From an uncultured Odoribacter sp. (GTDB lineage: Bacteria > Bacteroidota > Bacteroidia > Bacteroidales > Marinifilaceae): a stretch of 64,000 nt of DNA. The notes beneath the pieces were generated by a model, which made no database searches, was not told where the DNA came from, and saw only the letters and a program-made list of their open reading frames with translations. The stretch lies in NCBI GenBank assembly GCA_910578105.1, contig CAJTPD010000006.1, positions 62,001-126,000 on the forward strand, written 5' to 3'. The position numbers were made by a program, and so were the translations under genes. The number at the start of each line of letters is the position of its first letter. The first letter of the stretch is position 1. Positions 17,209 through 27,429 of the stretch are shown piece by piece.

Positions 17209-20200
17209 ATGAAGAGAGGAATCGTTTTTTTATTGTGGATGGCGATGTGGTTGCCGGTGGAGGCCAACAATGTCCGCATCGTGAAAGAACCGGACATCGC
17301 TGTCGCGGCTATTACGGATGGTATTGCCCTGATTGAGATGGATATTGCCTGGGACAACTCTTGGAGGGACGAGTTCAATTGGGATGCCGTTTATATCTTT
17401 CTGAAATACAAGCGAAAGACGGAAACCGCTTGGAAGCATGTCTATCTGATGGACGGGGGACACGCTATCGGTTTGCCCGATTTTGAGTTTCAGATGGCAA
17501 AGTCCAGTACGGATGTCAATAAATGTATGGGAATTTTTATCCAGCGGAGTAAGGTGGGGTCCGGTTCGGTGAGCCGATTGTCGTTGAAATTGCGCTGGCT
17601 GTTAAAAAATAACGGTTTGGGACAGGTGGACTTTTTCAATGACGAGGTGGAATATCAGGCCTCCTGCATTGAGATGGTTTATGTGCCGATGGGGGCTTTC
17701 TGCCTGGGAGACGGAATCTCCGAGAAGACGTTCCAACGGCATCACCGGCCAATTTTGCCGGAATGGGACTGCCTGAGTTTGGATACGACCAAAATGGAAT
17801 ATTTGGCGTTGGGGAATCAAGTTTCGGATGATTACCGGAATTTTCCGCCGGAGAATGCGGTGAATCGGGTGAATAACGCTTCGGACTTGAACAATGCGTG
17901 GCGGTCATCGGAATCCGGTAAGACGTTCTGGCAGGTGCATTTCAAGGACCGCCCCCGGACCATCCGGTATTTTGGTGTGAGCGGACTGAGCGGGCAGGCT
18001 CGGCCGGATACCTGGAAATTGAACGGCAGCAAAGATGGCAAGAGTTGGACGACCTTGTGGCAGGGAAAAGTGCCTGACTGGTATATTGGTGCTAAATCCT
18101 ATCCGGTACAGTATGCCTTGGAGGTAAATCAAGACAAAGTGGGTGCTTACAGTTATTACCAGATTGAAGTGGTGACCGCTTCCGGGTATGTGGTGGCTAA
18201 TAATATCGCTATGACCGAGGTGGACTTGAAACAAATGACCAACGACGCTTTTGTGGTAGACCGGCCCGATGGTATCGTAATGGATATGGAGACCAATCTG
18301 AGCGCGAATGACGGCGACTCCTGGTCCGGTACGCTACAGGCCAACTACCCGACCGGTTTCAACAGTTTCTATGCGATGAAATATGAGATATCGCAGGAAC
18401 AGTGGGTACGGTTCCTAAATAAATTGGAATACAACCAGCAGAAACAGCGGACCATCGGTGACCGTCTGGACGGTCTGGCGGTGGGCAAATACGTGTACGG
18501 TTCCACTTGTCGTAATGGAATTGCCATCGGTTCGCGTGATAAGGGGGCAGTGGTATTTGTCAACAACCTGACCAATGATGCGGGCAATGCCATTGCTCAG
18601 GAGGATGACGGCCAGACCATCGCCTGTAACTACCTCAGTCCGGCGGATATGTTGGCTTACGCTGACTGGTGCGGTTTGCGACCACTCAGCGAAATGGAAT
18701 ATGAAAAAATGGCCCGGCCTCCTTATCCGGCGTTACCTCTTCAGAAAGAGTGGGCGGGAGGGGATCCGGCTCTGTTGGTGAAACCGCTCGCTTCGGGACT
18801 GACCGATGCGCGGAAAGTGACGGAAAGAATCAATCTGAACAACGGACGGCATGTGAACGTGAACGCCGGAGGCACTTTGGGCGGACCGGTCCGGGTGGGG
18901 GCTACTGCCGTTGGGGCGAACAACCGCACCGAAGCAGGAGCCGGATTTTGGGGCTGTCTGGATTTGAGCGGTAACTTGGCGGAAATTTATTATGCCTGCA
19001 ATAACAATTTAGGACGTAATTTTCATGATATTCTACAGGCTCACGGAGATGGCGAACTGGTAGTCAATACAACGGTGGCTACTGCCGGCAATACGAATAT
19101 GTCCACCTCTTATTGGCCGCAGGACCCGAGAGCGTTTATTCTGCGGGGTGGCCATTTCCAGTCACAGCGGGATGATGAACTGGCGATTTCGGACCGTTCC
19201 AAATACGCTTATTTCTCGAATTTGAACGCCAAGGATAGTTTGTCGACTTTCCGTTTGGGACACAGCGTTTCCAAATTGAATCCGGCGGTTTCCGTACCGA
19301 AGACCTACTTGACCTTGGTGAATGGAGGTACGTCCGTTTCCAACGGTTCGGCGAAGGATTCCGTCTGCTCCGAGGCCCCTTATCTCATCCGGGGGACGGA
19401 TGTGACCACGTTGCCGGAATATGACGGCGGACGTTATTCCTATATCTGGTACAAGAGCGAGAACGGTGGTACGAATTGGGAAATTATACAAGGCGAGGAA
19501 GGATGTAACCTGACCTATCGCGATTTTTTCAATGGAAGCGGTACACCGATTACGGTTCTTTTCAAGCGGCGTACGTTGACTCCTACTTGGGCTGACGATA
19601 CCAAATACGTGGAAATCAAGGTGATTAACACCGGTTTTACGTTTAATCGGTTGCGGGATACCATCACGATGGCCAACCATGTACTCGGCTATTGGGTGGA
19701 TACGAAGACCTCTGCCCAGTTCATCTGGAAGTGGCGTTCCGACAAGGGGGATGTGCTGATGCACGTTACCAAGGGGCAGATTACTTACGATTATTACGCT
19801 CCGTTGCGGAAACAGTATGGGAGTCAGATAAAAGGCAAGCAACGCTTGGTGTGCGAAATGAATTTTATGGGGCGGTGCGTGAAGAAACAGGAATTGGAGT
19901 TGGTCATCGTGCCGAGACCGACAGATGGTGTGGCTTCGACAAACATTGCCATCAACGCTTCCAAACCGGAGTATGAGTGCGGAGCGGTGATGAAGGATGT
20001 CCGGACCAACACCGGCAAACCGGAACTGTACAAAACGGTGCGTATCGGTGACCAGTGCTGGATGGCGGAAAATCTGCGCTATCCGATGGGAAACAATACG
20101 AGATTTTCGGAATACGACCCAAGTGGAGAAGTTTTGGGGGCCTATTACCCTTGGAATGCCACGGTGCGCGATAATGCTTGTCCTGCGGGTTGGCGGGTAC

Positions 20201-20553
20201 CGAACAACAGCGATTTTTCCAAATTAACCAGTTATCTGGAGCAACAGTATGGCGGGAATGTCGGTATCCACGTGAAACAGGGGGCTTATTGGAATTATAA
20301 GGGCGGAAAGCAATATTTGGGAGACAACCGGACCGGGTTCGGAATGCCGGGTTCAGGGTATTTTTACTATGGTTCTTCTTTTCAGGCTTATGCAGGGAAT
20401 GATGGTATGGGTAACCATTATACGAATTATTCCTATTTGGGTAGTGCAAGTAACTACTACTATTATGGGAGTCATGCTGCCGGATGGTTGACTCATAGTT
20501 GGTATTGGACAAGCCACAACTATTATTTTCCTATCCGTTGCATAAAGAATTAA
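17209..20553 (+). CDS. Secreted FGE-like/discoidin/FISUMP protein, paralog 2
   Basis: 1114 aa, starting 18 nt after paralog 1. Signal peptide MKRGIVFLLWMAMWLPVEA. Same architecture: N-terminal beta domain, FGE opening at IEMVYVPMGAFCLGDG (~154), discoidin-like insert ~213-335 (IRYFGVSGLSGQARPD) and FGE resuming at ~383 (AMKYEISQEQWVRFLNKL). The core here is RGGHFQSQRDDELAISDR, again without the catalytic cysteines. The FISUMP domain starts near 939 (TVRIGDQCWMAENLRY). Its last ~65 residues are unusually rich in Tyr, Ser, Asn and Gly (for example NYYYYGSHAAGW) before the conserved closing FPIRCIKN. This tip is the most extended of the four and is encoded by AT-richer DNA than the body. Confidence 0.88.
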   Translation: MKRGIVFLLWMAMWLPVEANNVRIVKEPDIAVAAITDGIALIEMDIAWDNSWRDEFNWDAVYIFLKYKRKTETAWKHVYLMDGGHAIGLPDFEFQMAKSSTDVNKCMGIFIQRSKVGSGSVSRLSLKLRWLLKNNGLGQVDFFNDEVEYQASCIEMVYVPMGAFCLGDGISEKTFQRHHRPILPEWDCLSLDTTKMEYLALGNQVSDDYRNFPPENAVNRVNNASDLNNAWRSSESGKTFWQVHFKDRPRTIRYFGVSGLSGQARPDTWKLNGSKDGKSWTTLWQGKVPDWYIGAKSYPVQYALEVNQDKVGAYSYYQIEVVTASGYVVANNIAMTEVDLKQMTNDAFVVDRPDGIVMDMETNLSANDGDSWSGTLQANYPTGFNSFYAMKYEISQEQWVRFLNKLEYNQQKQRTIGDRLDGLAVGKYVYGSTCRNGIAIGSRDKGAVVFVNNLTNDAGNAIAQEDDGQTIACNYLSPADMLAYADWCGLRPLSEMEYEKMARPPYPALPLQKEWAGGDPALLVKPLASGLTDARKVTERINLNNGRHVNVNAGGTLGGPVRVGATAVGANNRTEAGAGFWGCLDLSGNLAEIYYACNNNLGRNFHDILQAHGDGELVVNTTVATAGNTNMSTSYWPQDPRAFILRGGHFQSQRDDELAISDRSKYAYFSNLNAKDSLSTFRLGHSVSKLNPAVSVPKTYLTLVNGGTSVSNGSAKDSVCSEAPYLIRGTDVTTLPEYDGGRYSYIWYKSENGGTNWEIIQGEEGCNLTYRDFFNGSGTPITVLFKRRTLTPTWADDTKYVEIKVINTGFTFNRLRDTITMANHVLGYWVDTKTSAQFIWKWRSDKGDVLMHVTKGQITYDYYAPLRKQYGSQIKGKQRLVCEMNFMGRCVKKQELELVIVPRPTDGVASTNIAINASKPEYECGAVMKDVRTNTGKPELYKTVRIGDQCWMAENLRYPMGNNTRFSEYDPSGEVLGAYYPWNATVRDNACPAGWRVPNNSDFSKLTSYLEQQYGGNVGIHVKQGAYWNYKGGKQYLGDNRTGFGMPGSGYFYYGSSFQAYAGNDGMGNHYTNYSYLGSASNYYYYGSHAAGWLTHSWYWTSHNYYFPIRCIKN

Positions 20554-20586
20554 AAAATAGAGCGATATATTATAAAAGGATAAAAG

Positions 20587-23500
20587 ATGAAACGACTGAC
20601 GGTTTTGTTGTGTTTTTGGTTTGCCGTACTGGGAGTGCAGGCGAACAATGTTCGGATTATCGAGGATGCGAAGATAGGAAATCTGGAGAACGGCTATGCG
20701 GAACTGACTTTTACGATTGCTTGGGACAACTCTTGGCGGGACGATTATAACTGGGATGCGGTGTATGTTTTTATGAAGGCCAAACGGACCACTGATTTGG
20801 AATGGAAACATACCTATTTTATGGAGGATGGGCATGTGATGAGTGCGGGATATGATTGTTGGCCGGGACGATACTCAAGTACGGACAATTATCGCCAAGG
20901 GGTTTTTATTTACCGGAAAACCAAAGGGAAAGGAGATGCAGTGGTAAGTGCCACATTGCATTGGTATTATGCCGGTAGTGGTTTTTCGGTAGCGGATTTG
21001 CAGTCTGAAGCGATGGAGATGTCGTTGCAGTGCATCGAGATGGTTTATGTGCCGATGGGACCTTACTATTTAGGTGATGGCGTTTCTAAAAATACCTTCC
21101 GTAAAAAATTCCGGCAAATTTTGCCGGAATGGGATCTCATCAATAGCCACGATCCTTCGCAAAAATTTACAGCTTCCGCGCCGTATGGAGCTAATGTTAG
21201 TGTTTCTGGACCGGCCAATCGGGTGAGTGAGGCTTATGCTAGTTGGACAGTAGCATCGGGAAATATTTATTTCACGACGGCGGGAGAGAGCTATTGGCAG
21301 GTGGAGTTTGCCGAACCGAAAACGGTACGCTATTTCGGAGTTTCCGGATTGAATGGTTACGGTACCTATCGTCCTTCCTCTTGGTCGTTGTGGGCATCGA
21401 AAAACGGGGAGGACAATTGGCAGGCAATTTCCAAAACCTACTCGGCGAATGAGTGGCCGATTGAATTACTTTCTTATCCGGTTTATAATGCCTTACCGGT
21501 AATTCCGGAGAGTGTTGGTGCCTATCGCTTTTACCGGATTAAAATGAGCAATCCTAGTTATGGTTCAGTGATTAATAATGTGGCGTTGACCGAAAAGGAT
21601 TTGTCGCAGGTGACGGATGATGGTTTTACGGTGGACGGACAGCACATGCAGATGAATGCGACTACTGGCCTTTTTGCCGAAGACGGGGACAGTTGGTCCG
21701 GTACGTTTTCCGGTACCATTGAGAGTAACGGAACCAGAAATACCACCAAGGTTTATCCCAGTGGTTTTGAGGGATTCTATGCGATGAAATACGAAATTTC
21801 GCAAGAGCAGTATGTACGTTTCCTGAACAAATTGAATGCTACTCAACAGAAGGCTCGGACCCGGGAGGATTTGGACCAGTTGGAGGAAGGAGAATATGTT
21901 TTCGGGACGCATCGGGATCGGCCGAATTGCCGGAACGGCATTGTGGTCGGGGCGCGTTCCAACGGTGTGGCGATATTTGCTTGCGACCTGAATCCGGATG
22001 GGCGGGTATCGCAGGAGGATGATGGTCAGACCGTGGCCTGCAATTATCTGTCAGTCAATGATATGTTGGCATACGCTGACTGGGCGGGATTGCGTCCGCT
22101 CAGTGAAATGGAATACGAGAAGATGGGACGCCGTCCCTATCCGCAGGCACCGGATGCGCGGGGGTGGGCCGGTGGTGTCCGAGATTTGGCAGAATTGCCT
22201 ACCGGAGAGGTGTTTGCTCCCCGAACAACGAAGGGGGGAATAGACGAAAGGCTGATAGACGGCAACCTGAATGCCGGCGGCAAGGTGTCTGGTCCGGTGC
22301 GGGTAGGTTCTTATGCCAGCGGGGCACAGGTGCCCTCGGAGGCGGGAGCCTCTTATTGGGGAGTGATGGATCTGAGCGGTAATTTGGCGGAATATTATTA
22401 CAATGCAGGAAGTACCGGAAGGGGATTTGGTGATGCTTATTACGGATATTGCAATGGTGATGGAGCTTTAGATGCTAATGGTGAGGCGAATATCCATACG
22501 AGCTATTGGCCTCGGAATGCTAAGGCGTTTGCTTTGCGGGGAGGCAGTTTTATGAGTGAAGTGACCGCTATCAGTGAGGGGGAAACTGCTCTGTCAGACC
22601 GTTCCCATGCTTTAGGAGCAGCCTCTCTGACGAGCCGGGACAGCACGATGACTTTTCGGTTAGGACATGGCTATACTTACCTGACGTATAAACGTAATAC
22701 GACTTATAGCAGTTACCTGACCCTTTCCAACGGTCGGACCACCAAGAGCGGAACGGCGACAGACAGTGTCTGTGTGGGAGATACCTATACCATCCGGGGG
22801 TCCGAATTGTTGGATGCCACCGGCAATCCGGTGGATGGTGGCGGAAAGACCTCCTACCTTTGGTATCGACAAGAGAATAATTCAAGTGAATGGCGGATTA
22901 TTCCGAATGAAAATGGTCGGGATTTGGTGCTGACCGATATCTGGTCAGACAGACAAAATGTGAATAATAATGAACGCTTTCAGTATTTTTATGTGCGGCG
23001 GATGGCTTTTGCCCCTAATGGTGCGTTCCATGTGAGCAATTCGGTGCTGATTTACCGTATCAATCCGCGGTTTACTTTTAACCGGTTGGCGGATACGATT
23101 CGGGCGGACAATTCCGCCTTGGGCTTTGTCGTGAATACCGGATTGGAGACGACCATGAGCTGGCACTGGAAAGCTGCCGGAGCGGATGGAAGCAACCTGC
23201 CGTTGCAGTATTCGACTTCGAGCGTGAATTGGTATGTGCCGAAGCGGTCTGACTTTAACGATATTGCTGGACAGACCCATGTGGTGGTCTGCGAGATGGA
23301 CTTTTTCCGTAAATGTCCGCGCCGGCAGGAAGTGACGGTTCATGTAGAGAAGCGGCCGGTAGTGGGTGTTGCTTCCAACGACATCACCATGGGGGGGAGC
23401 GACCCGAGCAAGGAGTGTGGTGTGGTGATGCAGGATATGCGTACACAAAGTGCTTCCCGCCTGTACAAGACGGTGAAAATCGGCAACCAGTGTTGGATGG

Positions 23501-23940
23501 CGGAGAACCTGCGGTATGACGGAGCGGGGATGTCCGCTTACAGTGGCTTGAAAAATGATGACCCCTCTGGGGATAAATACGGTCGGTTGTACAAATATAA
23601 TGCCACGGTGGTAAACAATGCCTGTCCGTCGGGCTGGCGGTTGCCGACCCGGGCGGAGGTGCAGGTGTTGGTTAATAACTTGGGTGGAGACAACTATGCG
23701 GGACGGAAGGCTAAGGCGGCCAATTATTGGAGTTACAGAGCTGGAATTGAGCAGGAGAATAATTCCGGATTCAGTGCATTGGGTGTGACTCATGCCATTA
23801 ATACTCCGCATGAAGGTAGCTATTTCTATATGGTTACTTCTGACAATTATTATTTCCGAATGGATTCCGATAACAATTATTTCAGATATGTCTCCAGCTG
23901 GGGTAGTTCTTATATGACTATTCGTTGCATTAAACGTTAA
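20587..23940 (+). CDS. Secreted FGE-like/discoidin/FISUMP protein, paralog 3
   Basis: 1117 aa, 33 nt after paralog 2. Signal peptide MKRLTVLLCFWFAVLGVQA. FGE halves lie at ~148-205 (CIEMVYVPMGPYYLGDG) and ~395-698, separated by a discoidin-like insert (VRYFGVSGLNGYGTYRP). The FGE core reads ALRGGSFMSEVTAISE and lacks both active-site cysteines. An Ig-like module (residues ~730-930) is followed by FISUMP from ~958 (TVKIGNQCWMAENLRY, ACPSGWRLPTRAEV). The tip (HEGSYFYMVTSDNYYFR onward) lies in DNA of only about 27% GC on one 60-base line, against about 68% in the gene body. It ends MTIRCIKR without a sorting domain. Confidence 0.88.
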   Translation: MKRLTVLLCFWFAVLGVQANNVRIIEDAKIGNLENGYAELTFTIAWDNSWRDDYNWDAVYVFMKAKRTTDLEWKHTYFMEDGHVMSAGYDCWPGRYSSTDNYRQGVFIYRKTKGKGDAVVSATLHWYYAGSGFSVADLQSEAMEMSLQCIEMVYVPMGPYYLGDGVSKNTFRKKFRQILPEWDLINSHDPSQKFTASAPYGANVSVSGPANRVSEAYASWTVASGNIYFTTAGESYWQVEFAEPKTVRYFGVSGLNGYGTYRPSSWSLWASKNGEDNWQAISKTYSANEWPIELLSYPVYNALPVIPESVGAYRFYRIKMSNPSYGSVINNVALTEKDLSQVTDDGFTVDGQHMQMNATTGLFAEDGDSWSGTFSGTIESNGTRNTTKVYPSGFEGFYAMKYEISQEQYVRFLNKLNATQQKARTREDLDQLEEGEYVFGTHRDRPNCRNGIVVGARSNGVAIFACDLNPDGRVSQEDDGQTVACNYLSVNDMLAYADWAGLRPLSEMEYEKMGRRPYPQAPDARGWAGGVRDLAELPTGEVFAPRTTKGGIDERLIDGNLNAGGKVSGPVRVGSYASGAQVPSEAGASYWGVMDLSGNLAEYYYNAGSTGRGFGDAYYGYCNGDGALDANGEANIHTSYWPRNAKAFALRGGSFMSEVTAISEGETALSDRSHALGAASLTSRDSTMTFRLGHGYTYLTYKRNTTYSSYLTLSNGRTTKSGTATDSVCVGDTYTIRGSELLDATGNPVDGGGKTSYLWYRQENNSSEWRIIPNENGRDLVLTDIWSDRQNVNNNERFQYFYVRRMAFAPNGAFHVSNSVLIYRINPRFTFNRLADTIRADNSALGFVVNTGLETTMSWHWKAAGADGSNLPLQYSTSSVNWYVPKRSDFNDIAGQTHVVVCEMDFFRKCPRRQEVTVHVEKRPVVGVASNDITMGGSDPSKECGVVMQDMRTQSASRLYKTVKIGNQCWMAENLRYDGAGMSAYSGLKNDDPSGDKYGRLYKYNATVVNNACPSGWRLPTRAEVQVLVNNLGGDNYAGRKAKAANYWSYRAGIEQENNSGFSALGVTHAINTPHEGSYFYMVTSDNYYFRMDSDNNYFRYVSSWGSSYMTIRCIKR

Positions 23941-23948
23941 GTAAAGGT

Positions 23949-26900
23949 ATGAAAAGGATTTTGTTGCTTGTTTTTTCCCTGATGTTGGGGATGGCAGCGC
24001 AGGCTTGGAATGTGAAAATCACCAAAGCCCCTTCTTATGATGTCGAGAAGGTGACCTCTACGCTGGCGGAAATCCACCTGAGCGTGGAGTGGGAGGGATC
24101 CTGGCGGGACGCTCACAATTGGGACGCGGTCTATATCTTTTTGAAATGCAAAAAGGCAACGGATATCACCTGGTCGCATGTCCTGTTGCGGGACAGGGGG
24201 CATGTGGCGGGGAACGGATTCGAATGCTATACAGCGGTACATCCGGGAGGTACCGCCAATAGGGCACCCGGTCTCTTTGTTTATCGGGCGGCGAAAGGGG
24301 GAGGTAAGTCTACGGTGGATTTGGTGTTGAAATGGAACTATGCCAACAATGGGCTGACTCAACGCGATATGCAATATGTGGGGGTATCCATCGAGGCGAT
24401 GGCCATCGAGATGGTCTATATCCCCAAGGGGCCTTTCCGGCCGGGAGACCAGTGTGCCAAAAAAGGCTTTCAAAAGACCTACCGACAGATTCTGCCGGAG
24501 TGGGATTTAATCGGTCCGGATACCAAGATTCTACTCCCTTCGTGGTACAACTCTGTGGATTCCCAGTTCGAACCGACGGAAGAGTATTGGGATCCGGGAC
24601 AGGTGGCGGACCGGGACAATGATATCCGGACGACAAGTGCACCTTCGGCATGGGTTTCTCCGTATAAGCATCAGGCGGACATCATCTTTGAATTTGACAG
24701 TCCTAAAACCGTGCGTTATATGGCGATAGAGTTATACGCTAACGCCCTTGCCAACTGGAATCTGCATGGGTCGAATACATCGGGTATGCCGAAGCGTTGG
24801 AACAAGTTAGGCTCTTTCGAGGGAGCTTTGGCGACCCTCAGTTCCAATCAGGCCTATCCGGCCAAGCGGGCTGTGCCGGTCGATAATTCGACGGCCTATA
24901 AATATTACAAAGTGGAACTGACGATGGCGAGTACGAGTTACTATGCCTATGTCCGGACCATCTCCATGACTGACAAGAATTTGGAGGAACTGACGGATGA
25001 CGCCTACATCATCGATGGTCCGGGTAATACCATCAATTTTAATACCACCGACTTGGGGCTGAATGTTAAGGACGGCAGCCTTTCGGGTTCGTTGAATGTC
25101 AATTATGCCGTGGGATACGAAGGTTTTTTCGCCATGAAATATGAGATTTCCCAGCGGCAATATGTGGATTTCTTGAACAAGTTGAGCATAGAGGAGCAGA
25201 AGGCGAGGACCATCGGGGAACAGTTGGCGGAACTGGAGATGGGGGATTACGTTTATGGCGCGGGAGACCACAAGGCACCGGTCTGCCGGAACGGCATTGT
25301 GGTGGGGGCGTTGCAGGACAACCGTTACGCTTTTGCCTGCAACCTGACGCCGGGTGGTTCCGACAACAAGGGCTACAACGAGGCGAACGATGGTGAGTAT
25401 ATCGCCTGTAATTTCCTCAGTCCCAATGATATGATGGCCTACGCTTCTTGGAGTGGTTTGCGTCCTTTGAGCGAATTGGAGTACGAGAAGATGGGGCATC
25501 AGACTATCGATTCCCTCAGCGGGAAAGTATCGGTGTTTCCGATTGGGGGGTATGCCTGGGGAAATGCTGTGGGGCAGTTTCCCAGCAACAACCGCATTGA
25601 CAAGTCTGGCCAGGCGGACGAGAAATTGAGTTCCGCCCATGCCAACATTGGGGGATATGTCACCGGACCGGTGCGTTGCGGTTCGTTTAGTAACGGTACA
25701 TCGGGTTTGGCGCAGAGTTCAGGGGCATCATTTTACGGGGTGATGGAACTGAGCGGCAATTTGGCGGAAATTTATTATCGGGCAGAACCGGGCAAAGAGA
25801 TTCTGTACCAAACATTGGCATCGCACGGTGATGGCCAGTTGACAGCTGCAGGGGAGATGCATACGGATAGGGAGGGGTATTGGGGACGTCCGAAGGGTTA
25901 TCCGGTCAATTGCGGCAATTCGCTGATTTTGAGGGGAGGAAGTTTTGCTTCCAGAATAACGGATCGGGCGATGCTTGCCGACCGGGGAGAGGAGAACGGC
26001 TATGCGGGTGGTGGGTTGAACCGGAAGGATAGCACTGTGACATTCCGGTTGGGCCATAGCGTGACAGCCCTTGAAACGAATAATGGTGATTATTATACGG
26101 CTACATGGCTTACTAATGAAAACGGAATGGAGGCTTATGAGGGAATGACGATGTACGACACTGTCTGTTTAGGTGTCAGCGGCTACACCATCATCGGTTC
26201 CGATCCGGTGGCAGACGGTTTTTTAGTGCCTTCCGGAGAGGTCCGTTACGTTTGGTATGTGAGTAAGGATGGTACACCCTATACACCGATTGTGGGGAAA
26301 AACGGCAAGGATTTGCGGCTGACGGCGGCGGACCTGGAACACTATTCCCATACCTACCGGACCTATTCCTATAAAAGGCGTTTCTATACCCCTACGCAGT
26401 ATTCGGAATCGGGCGTCGTGGCTTTGCGTGTGGGGACCAACAGTCCGTTTACCCGGGACAAGGAGGAGCGGTTGCGGGTCAGCAACCAGATCAACGGTGT
26501 ATTGGTGGAGTCGATGCCGAAGGCTACTTTTCAATGGTACAGCGATATGGGAAAAGGGTGGAGAGCGTTGCCGGCCTATCATACGACGGAATATTCCTCT
26601 TATTTGAGCGTGGTGCGGGACTCTTTCCCGGCAGCCGGACAGGGAACGCTGATTTGTGAGGTGACCACCAAAGAATTGGGCTGTAAAAAGACGGTGACTG
26701 TTCCCATTACGGTGGAGGCACGGCCTACAACAGGAATCCCTTCGGCCAGTTTTATGTCGCAGTTGTGCGGCAGGAGTGCGGTAAAGGACCTCCGGGACGG
26801 AGAGATTTATACAACGGTGAAAATCGGCAACCAGTGCTGGATGGCTGAAAATATGCGCTATAGGGGAACAATGGCTACTGGTTCTATGTACTATTCACCG

Positions 26901-27401
26901 GTAGACCCGCAAGGAAAAATGTACGGTGTGGAATATTATGCATATTATACGAATATTCCTCTGATTTGTCCGGAGGGGTGGGTTGTGCCGAGCGTAACCG
27001 ATTTCAATACGCTGAAAGCGATGGCTAACATTGACGGAGAGTCGCCGGAACAAGAAGGGTTCCGCCTGAGGGCGGGGAACTTTTGGTTGGTGGGACGGGC
27101 CAAAGGGTATTATAACGATTATATCTACGCCAAGGAGTGGAACCACGGGCAGGATCCTACCGGTATTGAGAAGCCCTGTTTCAATGAATTGGGTTTCGGC
27201 CTGATGGGAGGAGGATACGATAGCAACAATCCGCATAATTCCAGCTATAATATGGCTGTGTTGATGGCTCGTTATCCTAATTATAATGGAGGGCAGTATG
27301 TCTGGCGAATGACTTATGACGGAAAGACATTTTCTCATTGGACGTATGGTGGTTTTTATACTCCGGTGCGTTGTATATTGAAGTCGACCAGTGTAGATTA
27401 A
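23949..27401 (+). CDS. Secreted FGE-like/discoidin/FISUMP protein, paralog 4
   Basis: 1150 aa, the longest copy, 8 nt after paralog 3. Signal peptide MKRILLLVFSLMLGMAAQA. The N-terminal domain carries SWRDAHNWDAVYIFLKCK. The FGE opening is IEMVYIPKGPFRPGDQC (~153). The discoidin-like insert (~227-340, VRYMAIELYANALANWNLHG) is the most divergent of the four. The resumed FGE part has ILRGGSFASRITDRAMLADR, also without catalytic cysteines. FISUMP starts near 955 (TVKIGNQCWMAENMRY) and has an extra loop around YYNDYIYAKEWNHGQ that the others lack. It closes with TPVRCILK and a short tail. The gap to the 5369-aa gene is only 28 nt, so the four paralogs and the megaprotein are probably one transcript. 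Confidence 0.88.
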   Translation: MKRILLLVFSLMLGMAAQAWNVKITKAPSYDVEKVTSTLAEIHLSVEWEGSWRDAHNWDAVYIFLKCKKATDITWSHVLLRDRGHVAGNGFECYTAVHPGGTANRAPGLFVYRAAKGGGKSTVDLVLKWNYANNGLTQRDMQYVGVSIEAMAIEMVYIPKGPFRPGDQCAKKGFQKTYRQILPEWDLIGPDTKILLPSWYNSVDSQFEPTEEYWDPGQVADRDNDIRTTSAPSAWVSPYKHQADIIFEFDSPKTVRYMAIELYANALANWNLHGSNTSGMPKRWNKLGSFEGALATLSSNQAYPAKRAVPVDNSTAYKYYKVELTMASTSYYAYVRTISMTDKNLEELTDDAYIIDGPGNTINFNTTDLGLNVKDGSLSGSLNVNYAVGYEGFFAMKYEISQRQYVDFLNKLSIEEQKARTIGEQLAELEMGDYVYGAGDHKAPVCRNGIVVGALQDNRYAFACNLTPGGSDNKGYNEANDGEYIACNFLSPNDMMAYASWSGLRPLSELEYEKMGHQTIDSLSGKVSVFPIGGYAWGNAVGQFPSNNRIDKSGQADEKLSSAHANIGGYVTGPVRCGSFSNGTSGLAQSSGASFYGVMELSGNLAEIYYRAEPGKEILYQTLASHGDGQLTAAGEMHTDREGYWGRPKGYPVNCGNSLILRGGSFASRITDRAMLADRGEENGYAGGGLNRKDSTVTFRLGHSVTALETNNGDYYTATWLTNENGMEAYEGMTMYDTVCLGVSGYTIIGSDPVADGFLVPSGEVRYVWYVSKDGTPYTPIVGKNGKDLRLTAADLEHYSHTYRTYSYKRRFYTPTQYSESGVVALRVGTNSPFTRDKEERLRVSNQINGVLVESMPKATFQWYSDMGKGWRALPAYHTTEYSSYLSVVRDSFPAAGQGTLICEVTTKELGCKKTVTVPITVEARPTTGIPSASFMSQLCGRSAVKDLRDGEIYTTVKIGNQCWMAENMRYRGTMATGSMYYSPVDPQGKMYGVEYYAYYTNIPLICPEGWVVPSVTDFNTLKAMANIDGESPEQEGFRLRAGNFWLVGRAKGYYNDYIYAKEWNHGQDPTGIEKPCFNELGFGLMGGGYDSNNPHNSSYNMAVLMARYPNYNGGQYVWRMTYDGKTFSHWTYGGFYTPVRCILKSTSVD

Positions 27402-27429
27402 AAGATTAAAATTAAGCAAAAATAGGAAA

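Noticed and set aside
13885..27401. Annotating the four paralogs as sulfatase-modifying enzymes
   Set aside because: The catalytic cysteines of FGE are absent in all four, and no sulfatase gene is nearby.
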